Shown in pieces: positions 4,942 through 8,495 of a stretch of 8,495 bases of DNA. The first letter of the stretch is position 1. Each line of letters begins with the position of its first letter. Below the pieces are notes generated by a model. The model searched no databases, was not told where the DNA came from, and saw nothing but the letters and a program-made list of their open reading frames with translations. This DNA comes from JBDKGV01 sp039798005 (GTDB lineage Bacteria; Fibrobacterota; Fibrobacteria; UBA5070), in NCBI GenBank assembly GCA_039798005.1, contig JBDKGV010000151.1, forward strand, positions 1-8,495, read 5' to 3'. A program made the translations under genes and the position numbers.

Positions 4942-5551
4942 AAGCTTAACCACGCTCGGTCTCGCCCTGACTTTGCTTGCCGGTTGCAAGGAGGAGGAGG
5001 CCGCGATTCCTCCCCCCGCCCAAGCCAAGCCAAGCCAACCCGCGGCCAAGGCCGCAAGCGAACCCCCACCCTTCACCCAAGCCGATTCCACTCCTCGCGC
5101 CAAGGTCGAGGAGGAAACCGCGGCCGCTCCGAAGTTCACACCGCCATCTCCGGCGCCGGCAGCCTCCGTGCCCAAGGAAACCCTGCCCGCAACCGTCGCT
5201 AAGCCTCCCCAGAAGCCGACGGTCTCCACCCCGCCCAACTCGGCGGTCGTGCCCACGACTCAAGGCGAATGGGTCCTGCAGGTCGGCATCCACAAGACCG
5301 AGGATGCGGCCATGGCCATGGCCAACAAGCTCAAGGCCAAGGGATTCCCCGCCTATGTCCTGAACGTGGCAACGGGAGGCACAGGCCTTTCCGGCAGCTA
5401 CTATCGCGTGCGGATCGGCGCCTTCGCGACCCGTGACGATGCTTTGCGCTATGGCGAAAATGTTCTCAAGCCTTCCGGACTGAAGGACTTTTGGGCAGAC
5501 AAGAAATCCAACGAGGCGCGAGCCCGGGAAGCACAATTGCCCACACCATGA
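4931..5551 (+). CDS. SPOR-domain lipoprotein
   Basis: This 206-residue protein starts with a lipoprotein signal peptide: MMRK, a hydrophobic core, and the lipobox LLAGC with C19 as the lipidated residue. A long Pro/Ala/Lys-rich linker (about 24-111) spans the periplasm. The C-terminal SPOR domain (about 112-190) has GEWVLQVGIH (112-121) and the typical SYYRVRIGAF (156-165). SPOR domains bind glycan strands without stem peptides, which are enriched at the division septum, so the protein probably acts in septal wall remodelling or outer-membrane constriction. It is not clearly DamX, FtsN, DedD or RlpA. Tandem ATGs at 4931 and 4934 are both possible starts. Upstream in-frame codons would bury the signal peptide and are rejected. 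The stop overlaps the rimO start as ATGA. Lys follows the lipidated cysteine, so the E. coli Asp retention rule gives no sign of inner-membrane retention. Confidence 0.88.
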   Translation: MMRKSLTTLGLALTLLAGCKEEEAAIPPPAQAKPSQPAAKAASEPPPFTQADSTPRAKVEEETAAAPKFTPPSPAPAASVPKETLPATVAKPPQKPTVSTPPNSAVVPTTQGEWVLQVGIHKTEDAAMAMANKLKAKGFPAYVLNVATGGTGLSGSYYRVRIGAFATRDDALRYGENVLKPSGLKDFWADKKSNEARAREAQLPTP

Positions 5552-6861
5552 AAAAGACTCCATCCCTTCATATCGTCAATCTGGGCTGTTCCAAGAACCT
5601 GGTCGACACCGAGCGCATCTACGGCGATTTCGTCAGTGCGGGTTTCAAGTCCGTCGCCACCCCCGAGGAAGCATCCATCGTGGTGGTGAACACCTGTGGA
5701 TTCATCGAGGCCGCCAAGGAAGAGTCGATCAACGAGATCATCGCGCGCATCGACGCACGCAAGCGCGGCCAGAAGATCGTGGTCTCCGGTTGCCTGTCCC
5801 AACGCTATCTCGAGGATCTCAAGAAGGAACTTCCCGAAGTCGATCTCTTCACCGGCACCTACGAACCGGGGCGCCTCCTGGAACTGGTGCAGAAGGCCGG
5901 CTGGAAACTCGGCTCCTGCGAGGCGGGCAGTCCTGTCGGCCGCGTCCTCACCACGCCCTCGCATTACGCCTACGTGAAGATCAGCGAAGGATGCGATCGC
6001 GTCTGCTCGTTCTGTGCCATTCCCGGCATCCGTGGCAAGCACATCTCGCGCACGGCTGACGAGATCGTCGCGGAGATCCGCGAACTGGTCGCCCAAGGCG
6101 TGAAGGAGGCGATCCTCATCGCCCAGGACCTCACGTATTGGGGACGCGATCTCGGGAAAGGCAAGACCCTCGCCACGCTCCTGAGGACATTGCTCTCGGA
6201 GACCGGAATCCAGTGGATCCGATTGACCTACGCGTACCCTCAGTTCCTGGACGATGAGCTTTTGGAATTGATGGGAAGCGAACCGCGCATCTGCAAATAC
6301 CTCGACATGCCCTTGCAGCACGCCTCGGAGTCGATGCTCAAGATCATGCGCCGCGGCCATTCGCGCATCGACCTTCGCGGGATGGTGGCACGCCTGCGCT
6401 CCAAGGTTCCGGGCATTTCCCTGCGCACCACGTTCCTTGTCGGTCACCCCGGCGAAACGGACGAGGACTTCCGGGAGCTCATGGACTTTGTCGAGGAATC
6501 GCGCTTCGAGCGCCTTGGCGTCTTCCCCTACAGCCCTGAAGAAGGGACCCATGCCTTCGATCTGGGGGATGCGGTTCCTGCGGAAATCGCCCAGGAGCGC
6601 ATGAATGCCTTGATGAGCCGCCAAGCCGAGATCTCGCTGGAATGCAACGAGGCGTTGATCGGTCGGGAACTCACCGTGCTGGTGGACGAGATCGCCGAAG
6701 GCGAGTCGTGGCGCTTCAACGCCCGCACCCAAGCCGACGCTCCCGAAGTGGACAATTCCATCCAGATCGTCGACGGAGAAACCAGCGTCGGCGAGTTCGT
6801 CCGCGTGCGCATCGTCGGTGCCACCGAGTACGATCTGGAGGCCGTCGTCCTGGATGCCTGA
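5548..6861 (+). CDS. rimO: Ribosomal protein S12 methylthiotransferase RimO
   Basis: RimO adds a methylthio group to an aspartate of ribosomal protein S12 by radical-SAM chemistry, using two 4Fe-4S clusters. The 437-residue product is close to the usual size. The N-terminal methylthiotransferase domain has its three cluster cysteines: C14 in LGCSKN, C50 in VNTCGF and C82 in SGCLSQ. The radical-SAM triad is C149, C153 and C156 in EGCDRVCSFC. A C-terminal TRAM domain (about 370-437) binds the substrate. The short TRAM and LGCSKN opening favour RimO over the tRNA enzymes MiaB and MtaB. The start at 5548 overlaps the lipoprotein stop as ATGA; an alternative start at 5491 would lie inside that gene. 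No strong Shine-Dalgarno is seen, so translation probably depends on coupling. The end overlaps the recombinase start by 8 nt. Confidence 0.95.
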   Translation: MKKTPSLHIVNLGCSKNLVDTERIYGDFVSAGFKSVATPEEASIVVVNTCGFIEAAKEESINEIIARIDARKRGQKIVVSGCLSQRYLEDLKKELPEVDLFTGTYEPGRLLELVQKAGWKLGSCEAGSPVGRVLTTPSHYAYVKISEGCDRVCSFCAIPGIRGKHISRTADEIVAEIRELVAQGVKEAILIAQDLTYWGRDLGKGKTLATLLRTLLSETGIQWIRLTYAYPQFLDDELLELMGSEPRICKYLDMPLQHASESMLKIMRRGHSRIDLRGMVARLRSKVPGISLRTTFLVGHPGETDEDFRELMDFVEESRFERLGVFPYSPEEGTHAFDLGDAVPAEIAQERMNALMSRQAEISLECNEALIGRELTVLVDEIAEGESWRFNARTQADAPEVDNSIQIVDGETSVGEFVRVRIVGATEYDLEAVVLDA

Positions 6862-7834
6862 ACGCCCGGAGCTTGGCGAGTGTCTTGAGTCGTTCTTCCG
6901 CTGGCATGCGGTGGAACGCGGCCATTCGCCACGCACCGTGGACGCCTACCGCGACGATCTCCAGCGGCTCCTGGGCGACTCGCCGGACTGGGATGCGCTG
7001 GATTCCAGGCGTTTGCGGCAGCGCTTGGCTCAGGAACGCAGGGATGGCCTGTCGCCAGCGACCTTGGCGCGCCATGCCAGCGCCTTGCGCTCCTTGGCGA
7101 AATTCCTGCTCTCACGGGAATGGCTGGCAAGCGATCCGACCTCGGCGATCAGCACTCCCAAGCGGCCCAAGCGATTGGTCAAGGTCCTCGATGCCCCCAG
7201 GATCGAGGCCTCGCTTGCCCCCTCAACCGGAGAGTCGAACCACCAGCCGGAAACCCCTCAAGCCCGATCGAGCCGATTGCGCTCCCGGTGCCTGATCGAA
7301 CTCTTCTACGGAAGCGGCCTTCGCCTTTCGGAAGTGTGGGGATTGGAGTGGCGAAGTCTGGACCTCTCCGGACGCAGTGTACGCGTGCGGGGCAAAGGGA
7401 ACAAGGAGCGGATCGTCCCGCTCACCGATCCGGCCGTGACCGCCTTGCATCTTTGGTTTGCCGACCCGATCCGGCAACAGGCCGCCCTTGCCTTGGAGCC
7501 CCTTGACCGGCACGCCCTTTGGCCCGGAACCAAGGGAAAACGGTTGTCGCGCCGGCAGATCGAGAACATCACGGGAACGGCTTTGGAAGCCGCAAGCCAA
7601 GGCGGCCCGACCCATCCCCATGCGCTGCGGCACAGCTTCGCCACCCACCTTCTGGACCAAGGCGCCGATCTCGTCTCCGTGAAGGAACTGCTGGGCCACT
7701 CCTCGCTTGCGGCCACCCAGGTCTACACCCACGTCTCCATCGAGCGCCTGCGCCAAGCCCACGCGAAGGGACACCCGCTCGGGGCCAGGCTTGACAAGAA
7801 AAAAGGCCCGGCGGGATCCACCGGGCCTTCGTGA
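6854..7834 (+). CDS. xerC: XerC/XerD-type tyrosine recombinase
   Basis: This 326-residue tyrosine recombinase probably resolves chromosome dimers at a dif site during division. The SAM-like N-terminal domain (about 5-100) has the Xer pattern HSPRTVDAYRDDL (24-36). The catalytic domain has all six active residues: R157 (GSGLRLSE), K181 (GKGNKER), H256 and R259 (HALRH), H282 (LLGHSS) and the nucleophile Y291 (QVYTHVS). About 20 polar residues (122-143) form a longer linker between the domains than in E. coli XerC. The start is ATG 6854, with GGAGG (6837-6841) 12 nt upstream and an 8-nt overlap with rimO; a start at 6818 lies deeper in rimO and is less likely. The chromosomal operon setting and lack of phage genes favour a housekeeping Xer over an integrase. 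XerC against XerD cannot be settled. The last residues (KKKGPAGSTGPS) are encoded by the clpP terminator. Confidence 0.9.
   Translation: MPERPELGECLESFFRWHAVERGHSPRTVDAYRDDLQRLLGDSPDWDALDSRRLRQRLAQERRDGLSPATLARHASALRSLAKFLLSREWLASDPTSAISTPKRPKRLVKVLDAPRIEASLAPSTGESNHQPETPQARSSRLRSRCLIELFYGSGLRLSEVWGLEWRSLDLSGRSVRVRGKGNKERIVPLTDPAVTALHLWFADPIRQQAALALEPLDRHALWPGTKGKRLSRRQIENITGTALEAASQGGPTHPHALRHSFATHLLDQGADLVSVKELLGHSSLAATQVYTHVSIERLRQAHAKGHPLGARLDKKKGPAGSTGPS
7799..7829 (-). terminator. Terminator for clpP, embedded in the end of the recombinase gene
   Basis: AAGGCCCGG (7803-7811) and CCGGGCCTT (7821-7829) form a 9-bp GC-rich stem with a 9-nt loop. On the minus strand the stem is followed by a run of Ts (opposite A7799-A7804), about 25 nt past the clpP stop. 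This is a good rho-independent terminator for clpP. On the plus strand only TT follows, so it serves the recombinase transcript poorly if at all. Confidence 0.85.
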
Positions 7835-7853
7835 CAATTTCCGTCAAATCAAA

Positions 7854-8477
7854 TCAGAGAAAGTTCTCGATCTTGTCGATCATGCCGTAGGCCAAGGCCT
7901 CGGTCGAGGTCATGAAATTGTCGCGGTCGGTATCCTGTTCGATCCGCTCCACGGACTTGCCGGTCACCTGAGCCAGAAGCTCGTTGAGCTCCGATCGGAT
8001 GCGCAGCATTTCCTGGGCCTGGATCTGGATGTCCGAGGCCGGCCCGTACATCGTGCCGGAAATCAAGGGCTGGTGGATCATGATGCGCGAACGCTTCCAT
8101 GCATAGCGCTTGCCCGGCGTTCCGCAGGCCTGGATCACGGCGGCCATCGAAGCCGCCTGTCCCATGACCACGGTCACGACATTGGACTTGATCGCGTCCA
8201 TGCAATCCAGGATGGCAAGCCCGGAGCTGATCACGCCACCGGGGCTGTTGATCAGAAGCACGATGTCCTCATGGCTCTGGCTGTCGAGGAACACCAAGCG
8301 GCTCACGACATCGCGCGCCAGCTTGTCGTCGATGGCGCTCCAGAGGAAGATCCGGCGATTCTTCAGGAACGAGTCCTGCATCTGCCGCTCAAGGGAGGTC
8401 TTCTCCTCCTCCTTCTCCTTGGCATCATTGCAACTTCCGCCGCAACCCCCGTCCTCATCCTCGTCTTCGTCGTCCAT
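7854..8477 (-). CDS. clpP: ClpP-type ATP-dependent serine protease, acidic N-terminus
   Basis: ClpP forms a barrel of two seven-subunit rings that degrades proteins fed by Clp ATPases. The 207-residue product has the complete triad: S110 in GQAASM, H135 in IMIHQP and D186 in DTDRDNF. These align with E. coli S111, H136 and D185. INSPGG (76-81), the oxyanion-hole segment, is intact, and residues 40-207 align without gaps large enough to notice. The N-terminus is odd: 26 residues rich in Asp and Glu with a C-x3-C pair (C12, C16) replace the propeptide and the conserved axial-loop sequence (VPMVIEQ...GER) that gates the pore. The ATG at 8477 has little Shine-Dalgarno. An internal start at M33 (8381) would remove the acidic part. 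No ATPase partner gene is visible. The gene upstream lies outside the window. Confidence 0.9.
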   Translation of the reverse strand: MDDEDEDEDGGCGGSCNDAKEKEEEKTSLERQMQDSFLKNRRIFLWSAIDDKLARDVVSRLVFLDSQSHEDIVLLINSPGGVISSGLAILDCMDAIKSNVVTVVMGQAASMAAVIQACGTPGKRYAWKRSRIMIHQPLISGTMYGPASDIQIQAQEMLRIRSELNELLAQVTGKSVERIEQDTDRDNFMTSTEALAYGMIDKIENFL

Positions 8478-8495
8478 TTTCCAGGGAAACGCGTT

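Noticed and set aside
5020..5038. Pentanucleotide tract (CCAAG, nearly four copies) near the lipoprotein start, considered as a phase-variation site
   Set aside because: Too few copies for known contingency loci, and it fits ordinary Pro/Ala/Lys linker coding.
5449..6936. A 495-codon minus-strand open frame antisense to rimO
   Set aside because: It has no domain signal, and rimO on the plus strand carries every catalytic cysteine. It is a shadow frame.
6854..7834. The tyrosine recombinase as a phage or island integrase
   Set aside because: It overlaps rimO in a housekeeping operon, has a Xer-type N-terminus, and no att repeat, tRNA or mobile gene is nearby.

Overview
The window is a gene-dense, GC-rich stretch of a bacterial chromosome. 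A lipoprotein with a SPOR (peptidoglycan-binding) domain points to a Gram-negative (diderm) cell. The genes are mostly housekeeping: DNA repair, Fe-S cluster handling, ribosome modification, chromosome dimer resolution and proteolysis. I see no IS element, phage gene, tRNA, rRNA or CRISPR array. The phylum cannot be fixed from the sequence alone. Fibrobacterota or a similar less-sampled diderm lineage is only a hunch.

Layout. (1) 1-933, plus strand: the possible tail of an upstream gene, then a single-domain voltage-gated cation channel. (2) 934-1093: a convergent gap with a small hairpin and a strong bidirectional terminator. (3) 1094-4732, minus strand: five genes packed head to tail. In transcription order they are an unrecognised protein with a nuclease-like D...ExK motif, MutY, a MIP18/DUF59 protein, an Mrp-type ATPase and a DUF971 protein. 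(4) 4733-4930: a divergent intergenic region that contains a plausible short leader ORF with its own Shine-Dalgarno site. (5) 4931-7834, plus strand: SPOR lipoprotein, RimO and a XerC-type recombinase, each overlapping the next. (6) 7854-8477, minus strand: a ClpP-type protease with an unusual acidic N-terminus. Its terminator lies inside the last codons of the recombinase gene.

How the genes fit together. The minus-strand operon joins an Fe-S repair enzyme (MutY) to three Fe-S carrier or assembly-type genes. Their order, DUF59 - Mrp - DUF971, is the domain order of the plant chloroplast Fe-S scaffold HCF101, here as separate genes. The facing plus-strand operon contains RimO, another Fe-S enzyme, between two genes linked to late cell division (SPOR, XerC). 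The points most worth a second look are the channel's selectivity filter, which carries the glycine associated with native prokaryotic Ca2+ channels; the split HCF101-like cassette with a 70-nt gene overlap; the undescribed nuclease-like protein coupled to mutY; the ClpP variant; and the leader ORF.
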